A stretch of DNA of 64,000 nt from Hevea brasiliensis (taxonomy: Eukaryota; Streptophyta; Magnoliopsida; Malpighiales; Euphorbiaceae): positions 38,837,593 through 38,901,592 of the forward strand of contig NC_079496.1 in NCBI RefSeq assembly GCF_030052815.1, read 5' to 3'. The notes below the pieces were generated by a model that saw nothing but the letters and a program-made list of their open reading frames with translations, was not told where the DNA came from and did no database searches. This document shows, piece by piece, positions 1-10,554 of the stretch (position 1 is the first letter of the stretch; each line of letters opens with the position of its first letter). Both the position numbers and the translations under genes were made by a program.

Positions 1-502
1 GAGTCACCTCACATTGCAGTGCATTTGGTATGACATTAGGCCATTTTGATATTTTGATATTTTGATATTTTGTATTTTGTAACCTTCTGTAATGTATATT
101 ATAAATTCATGTAATTATCCTTTTGATGCAAGCATCTATGGAATATGTTCAGTAATAAATTGAGCATTTTTCATTAAGTTGATTGTGTTTTGAATTGAAT
201 TGAATTTTTGAGATACTGAAGTGAATTGAGAAATTGTTGAGAATATATTGGAGGTTGATTGAGAATAATGTGATGATATTATTGGAAGTGTTTTTAACAG
301 GTTCAAAAGAACTGTTTTTCCAATTTATAGCCGGCACTATGCCGGATTTTATATAAAATTTATAGAAAGATTTAGATTGATAAAAAATTATAAATAAATG
401 AATTAAAAAGGATTAATTGAAATTGAAATATGAATTGGTGTTCCGACACACTGAGTGGCATAACTTGCTCGGCTACACTGTAGACGGGTAAGGGATGTCA
501 CA
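1..502 (+). repeat. 3' end of a chromovirus LTR (LTR-A), left-truncated by window
   Basis: Matches the last ~500 bp of the complete LTR at 9076-12171 with scattered mismatches, and ends in the same terminal block (GACGGGTAAGG-ATGTCACA). The left part lies outside the window, so I cannot tell a solo LTR from the end of a full element. It abuts unrelated LTR sequence at 503, which suggests insertion into that LTR. There is no coding content. Confidence 0.85.
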
Positions 503-2718
503 TTTTACCATGAATAGGTCCAATTGACCTGAAATTTTAACCATGAATAGTTAAGACCCATACCTACAAGTCTTATGAAGACACCAAAGCCCATTAATGA
601 CCAGAAGTAAGTCAAAAAGCTTGCACAAGTTCCGGTCCAAAAACTGGCCGAACCAAAGTTGACCAAATTGACCTAAAATTGACCTAATTTGATGCCATTT
701 GACCAGCAATAGTGTAATGACCATAACATGGTCTACTTAACTCGGATTGACCTAAAATTTTGCCCCGCGTGCAATAAGACATAGATCTACAAGTTTGTAG
801 TTTTGACCGAAAACAGAGGAAACTAGGTCGTCCAGTTAGGTCAAACTAGTATCCCGGAACCCAGCAAATTGCAAGAAAATGCACTAAACAAGGAAATGAG
901 TTTGGTAAAACGTACCAACCCTAAAACCCTATCGAATGTGACATATTAAGGACACCAAAACCTAATTTACCTTAAACGCATCGAGGGTCGGTATATTAGG
1001 TAATTGAGCAAATAATAGCCTTTAGTGAATTACTTATCGAACATTATCGTTAGAAACAGTTTAATTTAGTACTGAAACACTTCAAATTGTGTTTCTCAGT
1101 TACCAAAGACTCAGGAAAAGGGAAGGAAACACTGAGTCCAGACCAGGAGACAATTATCAGAGGTTTGTGCACAACTAGTTTTCAACTGATTTTACTCTGA
1201 ATAAGATTTCATATGATTAATTGTATGTTATTGATTTAAATTGTGTTTGTGCACAACAGCTATTTCTTTTGAATTATTTTCAATTGAAATTAATTATGAC
1301 TATTTGTATATTATTGTCTTAAATTGTGAAAATGTGAAAAATTGTTTGAATGATATTTGATGGATACTTATTGCTTGAAAAGCATTGTAAATGGTTTGAA
1401 ACTGTGGAAAAAATTATTTAGTGTGATTTGTGGAAATTGAAGTTACTTATGAATTGTGTTGCCATTTTGTGAATGAAATTATAAATTTGGAAATTTATTG
1501 GATTCTCACGAACCATTTGAATAAAATGTTTGGAATTGATTTTGTGTTCACACTTAGCATGACAGTATCATTCCTTCTCCATTTATGGGGTTGTGATCGT
1601 TTATTTTCCTTCTCCATTTATGGAGTCGTGATCGTTTATTTTTCTCCCACTCTGGTTTACCAGTTGAGGTGATCGGATGAGTACTCATTATATAGCTAGC
1701 TCCCTTCCTCATTGATTTCGATTAGTGAGGTTGTGATTGCTTTGTCGTGGTGTACAACGCGGCATTGATCGGAAATTTGTGTCATGGCTTAAGTTGTGAA
1801 TGAATTGGCAACACTGTATTCTTAACTTATTCGACTAAATTGTGTTGTTATGCGATTTGATAATTTGTGAAATGAAGTTTAAATTCTTATTGACATTCAC
1901 TATCTTCTGAATTTAACTATGTTTTGATTACTGAGATTTATTGTGATATTGTGTTAAATTCCTTATGACAGTATTGTCTTGAATTTAACTATGATTTTTA
2001 AGTATCCACTGTTTATTTGAATTATGAATTGTGATTTAAATTTGTATTTAGTTAATATTGTGCACCACTGAGACATTGTCTCAGCGATAGCTTTATATTG
2101 CTGTCGCAGGTAGACAGATAGACAGTGCAGTAGACTAGGCTGCTAGTACCTCCAGCGAGAGACTACCGGGTATAATGAGTATACCAATATTTTGTTTTTT
2201 GTAATGTAATGTATGTTCACTGTATGTACATATTTTTGTTGGTTTTGAGCAGTTGTAAATTAAAATTGTACATTGAAGTTGTAAAGTAAATTATGAGTTA
2301 TTTTGACTTCTAAAAATTGTATCATATTTCTTTTATCTCAGTCTTTGAAAAATCACTGTGGATTTGAGTTGAGAAACATGTTGTGTTAAGAAAATATGTT
2401 GGAGTTGAGATTTGGAAAAATATTGAAGTGCTTTTTACAGGTTTTCTGAAGAACTGTTTTATCCAAAATACAGATGGCACTCTGCCAAAAAAAAAAATTT
2501 TACAGAAATTCCAAATAATTCAAATATGTTAGTTCTATCACTTCAGCTCTCAAAAGTTTTTAACACCTGTAAATAGTGCTCACCACTGTAAAAGAAGCAA
2601 GAAAAGTTTTTTAAAATCCCTTGGAGTATATTTAATGGATTATCAGTAGACGGAGTTGGTAATTCATTAGGTATACTACGGGATCATGATATGCCTTACA
2701 GAGGGGTAGGGTGTGACA
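503..2718 (+). repeat. 3' part of a second-type chromovirus LTR
   Basis: Resembles the 3' half of the solo LTR at 19508-23787 throughout: the CTTATGAAGACACCAAAGCC block, the stretch around a GATTTCGATTAG motif, the TACTACGGGATCATG block and the terminal GGGTGTGACA. Its 5' half is absent, either lost or beyond the LTR at 1-502. It holds only AT-rich non-coding DNA. A short duplicated stretch (ACCATGAATAG, twice within 50 bp of the left edge) marks the junction. Confidence 0.8.
1571..1640 (+). repeat. 35-bp tandem duplication inside LTR
   Basis: Two adjacent 35-bp units starting TTCCTTCTCCATTTATGG and ending in GTGATCGTTTATT-like sequence. The related LTR at 22768 has only one degenerate copy, so the duplication is private to this copy. 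Confidence 0.8.
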
Positions 2719-3799
2719 GGTGAGGTGACACAAACACTTTGCAGAGCTGCAGGATGGACTCACCCAGTCTGCAGTCTACTGGGCTCTCGATCAGTATCTC
2801 CTGTACCTACGCGTGGCAAAAGCAACGCGCTAAGCAATAATGCTTAGTGGTGCAATAATGAAATAAAAGAAAATAGCAGAAAATAAATATGTATTTAATG
2901 TATATGTCTTATTTGTTTGGTATCTGTTATATTCATTTATTGCTTTAACTTTGTCCATTTTCATTCATTTGGTTGCCCAAGCAACCTATATTGAACGACT
3001 GGACTGGATAAACAGGTAAACTGGCACTGGGTATCTAGTACCTCGGGCCGTCACACCATCGGTCACATATGCATCTCTCGGTGTGCAAATGTAACTAACA
3101 AGTCAGAATAATATTAGGCACGAGGCCAAGTCTCAACACAATATCAAAATGGCTAAAAGCCATAAAATCACAGAATGGCATAATGCCATGTGCAGTACTG
3201 CTAACTGAACCCTATTGGCATGCCAAACTATCCAAACCAATCTTGTTAGGTATACTAGAGCATTTGATACTTTTGAATTCTTCAATTTTTGAGTTTCAAG
3301 TTTTGGTGTCGCTATTCACCTCATTGGTCAACAAAAATGTTGACTTTTTGATAGAAAATAGGTACATTGGTTTTGGCACTCTCAACATACCACATTTTGC
3401 ATTCAAAACTTGTTGGCATTAAGCATTAATACCATTTCTAAGCTTAAACCAAGGGAAGCAGAAATTTCAGTTTTTGTAGCCCAACTTTACTGTTCTATTG
3501 AGCACTGTTGCAGTGGGAATTTGAGGAAATGGTAAACATGAAAGTTGTTCCTTATTTTGTCTAGTTGGATTTCGTTTTTTGAATCACTCCATTTGGAGTT
3601 TTATAGCTCCAGATATGGTTCAAAAACCACAGCTGGCCAGATTGGAAAAACTGCAAAATTACCAAATCTACAGTACCATGAACAGTGACTGTGACTGCCT
3701 TTGGGTTAGGTTCTGGTCATAATTTGGGGTAGGTTTCTTCATGAAAGTTTTTTGTCTATATCTTATCTTGTTGCTGTAAAAATTTCAGGTCAATTGGAC
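2719..3799 (-). repeat. Inverted fragment of LTR-A
   Basis: Reads on the minus strand as the middle part of LTR-A (equivalent to about 10570-11680 of the complete copy). Landmarks are the CTACGCGTGGCAAAAGC block and the GCAATAATGCTTAGTGGTG block, also seen in the minus LTR near 58600. Its left edge is cut by the LTR ending at 2718. Its right edge flips directly into plus-strand LTR-A at about 3800. Confidence 0.85.
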
Positions 3800-4232
3800 C
3801 TGTATTTTGTAACCTTCTGTAATGTATATTATAAATTCATGTAATTATGCTTTTGATGTAAGCATCTATGGAATATGTTTAGTAATAAAATCAGCATTTT
3901 TCATTGAGTTGATTGTGTTTTGAATTGAATTGAATTTTTGAGATACTGAAGTGAATTGAGAAATTGTTGAGAATATATTGGAGGTTGATTGAGAATAATG
4001 TGATGATATTATTGGAAGTGTTTTTAACAGGTTCAGAAGAACTGTTTTTCCAATTTATAGTCGGCACTGTGCCGGATTTTATATAAAATTTACGGAAAGA
4101 TTTAGATTTATCAAAAATTATAAATAAATGAATTAAAAAGGATTAATTGAAATTGAAACATGAATTGGTGTTCCAACACATTGAGTGGCATAACTTGTTC
4201 GGCTACACTATAGATGGGTAAGGGGTGTCACA
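3800..4232 (+). repeat. Remaining 3' part of the G1 5' LTR
   Basis: Collinear with 11739-12171 of the 3' LTR, with a few mismatches per 100 bp, and ends GGGGTGTCACA five bases before the primer site. The first ~2.6 kb expected of this LTR is missing in plus orientation. The inverted fragment 2719-3799 takes its place. Confidence 0.9.
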
Positions 4233-4237
4233 TTTAG

Positions 4238-4250
4238 TGGTATCAGAGCA
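4238..4250 (+). promoter_or_regulatory. Primer binding site (tRNA-Met type) of G1
   Basis: TGGTATCAGAGCA lies six bases after the LTR end. This is the usual plant retrotransposon site complementary to the 3' end of initiator tRNA-Met, where minus-strand DNA synthesis would start. Confidence 0.9.
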
Positions 4251-4359
4251 TCAGTTTAGGTGTTTCTGGGTCTAGATAGAGTACATTCCATTGCATTGCA
4301 TTTGTAAGTGTTGAGGTGACACTGATGCAGGTCTGTTGTTTTCTTATTTTGAATAGGTT

Positions 4360-5455
4360 ATGGATCCTGCTTCGCAAAGAGCAGTTGATGAAGAGGTGGA
4401 GAGTCATGCTCCACCAAGGAGTCTGAGGCGGGGAGAATCGCTCCACCAAAGGTGAGGCACTGCTCAACCTCAGTTTGCTCTATTCCAGCAAATGACCGAG
4501 TTCTACCGGCAAATGATGGGGGCAATTCCACCACCACAACCACAACCACAACCTCCACCAACATCACAGAAGTCCCATTTGGAGAAATTGCGAAAACATG
4601 GGGCCGTAGACTTCTTTGGAAAGAGGGAGGATGATCCCATGGCTGCAGAAAATTGGTTGGATAGAACCATCAGAGTACTGAAACAGCTAAACTGCAGCCC
4701 CGAGCAGAACCTAGTGGGTGCTGTGTCCCTACTTTAGGATGATGCATATCAGTGGTGGAACACAGTAACCAGTGAGGTGCAACCTGAACGGATAACTTGG
4801 GAATTCTTCCTCACAGAGTTCAGGAAGAAATATATTAGTAAAGTGTATTTAGAAGAGCGAAGAAGGGAATTTATCAGTTTGAGACAGAGACAGTTGTCAG
4901 TGGCTAAGTATGAGCGTGAGTTTGTTAGATTGGGCTGGTATGGGAGGGAGATAGTCCCTACCGAGGCAGAGAGGTGCAGACGGTTTGAGGAAGGGCTCAA
5001 TAACAACATCAAAGTCATGATCACAGCACTAGAGATCACAGATTTTTCTAAACTGGTGGATGCTGCATCAAAAAGTGGAAAGGGTTAGAATCAATGAACA
5101 AAATAGAAGGGAAAGACAGCAGAAAAGGGGTCCAGGTCAGTCCAATGCATATTCTGCTCCTAGTAAGAAGAGTAAGGGTCCTCCTGCTCAGAGTTCGGGA
5201 CAACCACAGGGTCAGGGTCAGTCTCAGGGGCCCAAACCACAGTTCACACCTAGGAGAGGCCAGTCCACACCATCAATGGGCAGCTCTCCAGGGACGGTGT
5301 TTAGGGGACCAGCCCCTGCATCTTCTGCTTGTCAGTACTGTCAGAAGTGGCACAAGGGGGAATGTTGGCGAGTGACTGGTGCATGTTTGCGGTGTGGATC
5401 TACAGAACACCAGATCAAGAATTGTCCGAAGAGGACTACTACTATTGCTCCAACA
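4360..5455 (+). pseudogene. gag: G1 gag (capsid and zinc knuckles), broken
   Basis: The start at 4360 is supported by the matching ATG at 61361 in G3. The product would be the capsid/nucleocapsid protein that packages element RNA. Visible parts are a proline-rich N-terminal stretch from a CCA-rich tract near 4530-4560, the HGAVDFFGKREDD segment (~4590-4640), the retrotransposon gag core (WNTVTSE to FEEGLNN, 4757-5010), and two zinc knuckles at about 5330-5430. The second knuckle, [14 protein letters not shown], is a canonical CX2CX4HX4C. Breaks: an early frameshift near 4425-4450, a TAG at 4735-4737 where G3 has CAG, and another frameshift near 5080 that moves the reading into the long pol frame. 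In G1 the knuckles are in frame with pol. Confidence 0.85.
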
Positions 5456-6110
5456 CAAACTGACAGACCTGCTCCTGCACCAAAAAGGGGTAGGAAACCT
5501 GCTAAACCTGAGGCAGTTGGTCCATCACTGAGGCCTGCATCCGAGTCAATTGAGAGGCCAGACACTAGAATACTAGCCAGGGCTTATGCCATCAGAGCTC
5601 AAGAGGAGCAAGATGCCCCGGATGTCATCAGGGGTGCATTTTCCCTCTACAACACTTCTGTACATGCATTGGTGGATCCAAGATCCACTCATTCCTACAT
5701 TTGCATCAAACTACCCATAGAGAGGGGAGTTCCAGTAGAGGAGAGTGATCAAGACATTCTGGTCACAAATCCACTAGGCCACAGTGTGATAGTGAATAAG
5801 GTGTATAAAGGTTGCCCGTTGAGGATTCAGGGGTATGAATTCTTGGCAGACCTAATTGAATTGCTCTTCCACGAGTTTGACGTGATTTTGGGAATGGACT
5901 GGTTGTCACGTTATCAGGCAATAGTTGATTGTAAATTGAAGAGAATTTCTCTGAAAACTTCTGAGGGTAATGAGATCACTGTTGTGGATGAAAGGACAGA
6001 TTTCCTGTCCATTGTTATCTCAACTACAGTTGTAAGAAGAATGATGAGAAAAGGCTGTGAAGCTTACCTAGCACACGTGGTTGATACTAGGCAAGCTAAG
6101 CCAAACCTGA
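5456..6110 (+). pseudogene. pol: G1 aspartic protease region
   Basis: Part of the long open frame 5060-7021. It encodes a retropepsin-like protease that would cleave the polyprotein. The active-site segment reads [12 protein letters not shown] (about 5665-5700). G3 has VDPGST at the same place, so the glycine of the D-x-G triad is replaced by arginine here (GGA to AGA type change). The conserved C-terminal flap-side motif [16 protein letters not shown] follows at about 5886-5935. The proline- and lysine-rich linker 5456-5600 joins the zinc knuckles to the protease. The substitution should abolish activity, so the frame is open but not functional. Confidence 0.85.
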
Positions 6111-7480
6111 ATGATATACCCATAGTAAGAGACTTCCCAGATGTATTTCCTGAAGAGTTGCTTGGTTTACCACCAGAAAGGGAAGTCGAGTTTGCTATTG
6201 AGGTAATGCCAGGTACAGCACCCATTTCCATTGCTCCTTATAGGATGGCACTCACTGAATTGAGGGAGTTGAAAACTCAGTTGCAAGAGTTGCTTGATAA
6301 GGGGTTCATACGCCCCAGTGTGTCACCATGGGGAGCTCTGGTGCTGTTTGTGAAGGAAAAGGATGGAACTTTGAGATTGTGTATTGATTACCGGCAGTTG
6401 AATAAAGTAACTGTGAAGAATAAATATCCATTGCCCAGAATTGACGATCTGTTTGATCAGTTGAAGGGAGCCGGTGTATTTTCAAAAATTAACCTCGCAT
6501 CGTGGTATCATCGGTTGAGGGTAAAGGATGCAGATGTGTCAAAAACTGCATTCAGAACCCGGTATGGGCACTATGAATTTCTAGTGATGCCGTTTGGGTT
6601 AACAAATGCACCAGCAGCATTTATGGAACTTATGAACCGTATCTTTCATCCATACTTAGATCGGTTTGTAGTGGTATTTATTGATGATATTCTGGTGTAT
6701 TCCAAGACCAGGGAAGAACATGATGAACATTTGAGGATTGTTCTGCAAACCCTGCGAGAAAAGAAGCTGTATGCTAAGTTGTCCAAGTGTGACTTCTGCA
6801 TGAGTGAAATCTCTTTCCTTGGACACATAGTATCAACAGAGGGGATTAGAGTGGATCCCAAAAAGATAGAAGCAGTGATGGAATGGAAGCCTCCCAGAAA
6901 TACAACTGAGGTCAGAAGTTTCTTGGGGCTAGCTAGGTATTACAGAAGATTTGTGAAGGGATTTTCCTTAATAGCTGCTCCAATGACCAAGTTTTTACAC
7001 AAGAATGTTAGATTTAACTAGAATGACAAATGTCAGGCTAGTTTTGAGAGGTAAAGGCTATATTGACAGAGGCACCGGTGTTAACACAGCCAGTGTTGGG
7101 AAAGGACTTTGTGGTCTACAGTGATGCCTCACATAATGGGCTAGGGTGTGTATTGATGTAAGAGGGGAAAGTGGTCACCTATGCTTCCAGGCAGTTAAGG
7201 CCACATGAACAGAACTACCCTACTCATGACCTGGAGTTAGCAACGATTATCTTCGCACTGAAGATATGGAGGCATTATTTATATGGTGAAAAATGCTACA
7301 TCTATACAGACCACAAGAGTCTAAAATATTTGCCAACCCAGAAGGAGCTCAATCTTAGACAGAGGCGATGGATTGAGTTCCTAAAGGACTATGATTGTGT
7401 GATAGATTATCATCCTGGGAAGGCAAATGTAGTTGCTGATGCTTTAAGCAGGAAGTCCATCACAGCTTTAAGATCACTCA
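6111..7480 (+). pseudogene. pol: G1 reverse transcriptase and RNase H
   Basis: RT starts at the LPPERE-EF motif (~6168) and runs to the thumb/connection ([16 protein letters not shown], ~6918-6970). The FIDD catalytic box is intact (~6677-6690), but motif A reads KINLASWYH where the family has K-D-LRSGYHQ, so the first catalytic aspartate is asparagine. The frame ends at a TAG at 7019-7021 in place of a tryptophan codon. RNase H continues after frame damage: VYSDASHNGLGCVLM then a stop, then [24 protein letters not shown] and [16 protein letters not shown] (7110-7455), with its acidic residues present. Together these would copy the RNA into DNA and remove the RNA strand. Confidence 0.92.
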
Positions 7481-8830
7481 ATGCCTGTCTGTCTTTAGCT
7501 CAAGATGGAGCTATTTTGGCTGAGTTGCAAGTAAGGCCAACCCTACTACATCAAATACAAGATGGGCAGAAGGTAGATGAAAAACTAATGGCAATTATGG
7601 CTAAAATTCTTGAGGGGAAGGAAACTGAATATGAGGTGAAAGCAAATGGGTGTCTATACTACAGAGGAAGAGTGTGTGTACCAGATAATGGGGAACTGAA
7701 GACTAGTATTTTGAAAGAAGCACACACGAGTGTTTATGCTATGCATCCGGGGAGCACAAAAATGTATAATGATTTGAAGCCTCATTATTGGTGGCCTGGT
7801 ATGAAAAGGGATATAGCTAACTATGTGACTAAATGCTTGACATGTCAGCAAGTTAAGGCAGAACATGAAGTTCCATCGGGTTTGTTACAGCCTATAAACA
7901 TACCTGAATGGAAATGGGACCGGGTCGCTATAGATTTTGTTAGTGGTCTACCTCTCACCCAGAGGAAGCATGATGTAGTGTGAGTGATAGTGGATAGATT
8001 GACGAAGTCAGCACATTTTCTGCCAGTTAGGACTGACTACTCACTGGAGAAGCTAGTAGAATTGTATATCAGTGAGATAGTTAGGCTGCATGGAATCCCA
8101 CTTTCCATCATATCTGACCGAGACCCAAGGTTTACATCGAGATTTTGGAAAAAGTTGCAAGAAGCCTTGGGCACACAACTCCGCTTTAGCATGGCTTTCC
8201 ATCCTTAGACAGATGGGCAATCAGAAAGAGTAATCCAGGTAAACAACTGAAACCAATTGAACTAATGCAAATATTGAACTGAAATGATAATAATAACATG
8301 AAATATATGTCAGATCCTGGAGGATATGCTAAGGAGTTGTGTCATTAAGTTTGAGGGGAGTTGGGATAGATATCTCTCACTGGCAGAATTCGCATACAAT
8401 AATAGCTACCAAGCTAGCATTAAAATAGCTCCGTATGAAGCACTGTATGGGAGGAAATGTAGAACTCTAGTGTGCTGGACTGAATTGGGCAAAGACAAAC
8501 TGGTAGGGCTAGACCTGGTGAAACAGACTGAGGAAAAAGTGAAAATAATCAAAGCTAACCTAAAGATTGCCTTCGACAGATAGAAGTCTAATGCCGACCT
8601 GAAGAGAAAAGAGATAGAGTATGCAGTTGGTGATAAAGTGTTTCTCAAAGTCTCACCATGGAAGAAAATATTGAGGTTCGGAAGAAAAGGTAAGTTGAGC
8701 CCTAGGTTTATTGGTCCATATGAAGTCATTGAACGTGTGGGACCAGTAGCCTACAGGCTAGCTTTACCACCAGAACTGGACAAGATCCACATTGTGTTCC
8801 ACGTGTCCATGCTCAGAAGATACCACTCAG
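7481..8830 (+). pseudogene. pol: G1 integrase with intron-like interruption
   Basis: Integrase domains in order: H-H-C-C zinc-binding region ([12 protein letters not shown] to CLTCQQ, ~7718-7852); catalytic core with D in [11 protein letters not shown] (~7917), D in SDRDPRF (~8115) and E in DGQSERVIQ (~8215-8238); C-terminal GPY/F-type region (GPYEVIERVGPVAYRLALP, ~8716-8770). The frame is broken by TGA at 7981-7983 (tryptophan in G2), TAG at 8206-8208 (glutamine in G2) and TAG at 8581-8583. Immediately after DGQSERVIQ a 75-bp GT-AG segment interrupts the core. After it the protein resumes in frame with ILEDMLRSCV. The protein would insert the cDNA into chromatin. Confidence 0.9.
8239..8313 (+). 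other. Putative 75-bp intron in the G1 integrase core
   Basis: Begins GTAAAC after CAG and ends ATATGTCAG before ATCCTGGAG. It is AT-rich, lies between codons (phase 0) and contains an in-frame TGA as its fourth codon. Integrase similarity stops exactly at the left edge (SERVIQ) and resumes exactly at the right edge (ILEDML). A TAATAAC-like branch site candidate lies about 20 nt before the 3' AG. G2 has the same 75-bp insert at the same codon (54307-54381). Confidence 0.75.
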
Positions 8831-9063
8831 ATCCTTCACATGGAAGAAATTGAAGTACAACTGGATTTGACATATGAAGAAGAACCCATACGGATCCTGG
8901 CTCAGGAAGTGAAAGAGCTGAGAAATAAACAGATCCCACTGGTGAAAGTGCTTTGGAGGCACCACAACATTGAAGAGGCAACTTGGGAAAGTGAAGAGAT
9001 AATGAGGCAACAGTTCCCTCAACTGTTTGCATCAGGTAAATTTCGAGGACGAAATTTAAATTA
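8831..9063 (+). pseudogene. G1 chromodomain at the integrase C-terminus
   Basis: The segment IPLVKVLWRHHNIEEATWESEE (split here as IPLVKVLWRHHN / IEEATWESEE, ~8932-9000) has the aromatic and acidic core of plant chromodomains. It is followed by QFPQLFAS and the terminal GKFRGRNLN before a TAG at 9062-9064. Chromodomains of this class are thought to guide integration to marked heterochromatin. Relative to G2, about 11 bases are missing just upstream (after SDPSH, ~8840), which shifts the frame, so the integrase body and the chromodomain are in different frames. Confidence 0.88.
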
Positions 9064-9075
9064 GAGGGGAAGAGT
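9063..9075 (+). promoter_or_regulatory. Polypurine tract of G1
   Basis: AGAGGGGAAGAGT directly precedes the TGTAACACC start of the 3' LTR, the position where plus-strand DNA synthesis is primed. The same tract stands before the G2 LTR at 55140-55152. Confidence 0.9.
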
Positions 9076-9674
9076 TGTAACACCCTCCCTGTAGCAACTA
9101 CGTACATTCTACTGTTCCGGTGACCAGTGTCGGTCCGGACAGCTAAAACGTTCGGAAAAATATTTAAACTAAAGTGAGGAACCAAAATTAACTCAAATAT
9201 TAATAATAAAAATTTAGGAAAAATTTTAAAAATAAAATACAACCAAGTTAAATGAGCCGGTGCCCTAGTGATGGGTAAGCTAGTGAGAAGTTGCGGTTCT
9301 CGCAACTAGGAGCCCTAGACCCAGGGAAAAAATTATAAAATAATTTTTGAGACTCCAGACAAGGATTATTGAGCTTTTTATGGCATTAGAATGCCAAGAA
9401 AATACTTAGAAAAATTTTTCAATTGGTACAGACAATTTTGGCCCGTTAAGCCAAACGGAGGGCATTTTGGTCATTTCGCCTTCAGAGGTGATTTTTGGCC
9501 GACTAGTCCAGTTAAATAATTATTATGACATAAAATGTGAATAAATATTACTAAAAATTGAATTGAAAATGAGTAGAAAAGAAAATAAAAAAAATGAATT
9601 AAATGGGAATTTATGACATCACATGATGTCATTAGTGTGCCTTCACCCAACCCAATGTTGACACATGGCATAGC

Positions 9675-9684
9675 TATATTTAAA
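9675..9684 (+). promoter_or_regulatory. Candidate TATA box of the G1 LTR
   Basis: TATATTTAAA about 600 bp into the LTR, followed by AAGAGAC. The related LTR at 50543 has a clean TATAAAAG at a comparable offset (51199). The position fits a U3 promoter. No transcript data are available. Confidence 0.4.
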
Positions 9685-10527
9685 AGAGACAAATGGGCTG
9701 AAAAATGAGAGAAAAACCAGAATTCCCTTTCTTCTTCATTTCCTTTCCATAAACCATTCTTCCCTAACCTCCATGGACAAGTTTTTTCAAGCTTGATTTT
9801 CCCTAGCTTCCACACCATAAAAGCCCTAGTTGTCTTCACAAAAAATTCACCCCACACCTTGAGGAAGCTTTGGGCAGAAAAATTTTGAAGAAAAATTAAA
9901 GTTTTGGTTGGCTTGGATTTGAGCTAAAAGAGGTTAGTGACCTAAACCTTGAATTTCACTTTAATTTCATGTTTAAGAACTATAAATATGTGTAAATGAC
10001 AAAGAAATTTGATGAAACACCATTGGTATGTTAACCCTAAATTTTGGCAGCCATGGCTAGGGTAATATGGTGATGATTTTTAGGGAGTTAACATGCTAGT
10101 ATGGCTGCCCTTAATGTGTATCTTATAAGTGAATTGATAAATGCAATGATAATGCATGGTTTTGAAATGTTGAGTTTGGGTTTGGGTTGAAGAATGAGAC
10201 TTTGATCTTGTGATGATGGGAGTAGGTTTTAATGGTCAATTAGTGACCATTTCGTTTGGTTTGAATAAAAAATGAAGTGAATTAGGTTGTGGGATTTGAG
10301 GTTGGAGTGGCTGCCTTATGTGACCTGCAGGTTTGGATGTGAGTCCAGCCTGTTTGGACTGCCATAACTTAAATTGTAGAGGTTCAATTGGTGTTTGGCC
10401 AATTGGACATGAAACTAGACACAAAATGCCACAACTTTGGTGAAGAAACCATGCCCATAAAACCAAACCAAGTGGACCAAAAACTTGCTCAAATCCGGGT
10501 GACCTGCAGGCTATTTCTGCATAATGA

Positions 10528-10554
10528 CCAAATGAATAGTGATTATTCATTTGG
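10528..10554 (+). repeat. Conserved LTR hairpin, copy 1
   Basis: Inverted repeat CCAAATGAATA / TATTCATTTGG with a 5-nt loop. The same place in other LTR-A copies forms a longer perfect palindrome with compensating base changes (53438, 56459, 59616). Confidence 0.75.

Noticed and set aside
4238..4250. tRNA-like sequence
   Set aside because: Only the short primer complement is present (also at 29892 and 61239). There is no tRNA gene around it.
4525..4560. CCA/CAACCA-rich microsatellite
   Set aside because: It is the proline-rich coding stretch of gag, also found at 61547-61570 in G3.
8751..9305. 184-codon antisense frame over the chromodomain and LTR start
   Set aside because: It overlaps the recognised chromodomain on the other strand, and its reading continues into the LTR. 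A shadow frame.
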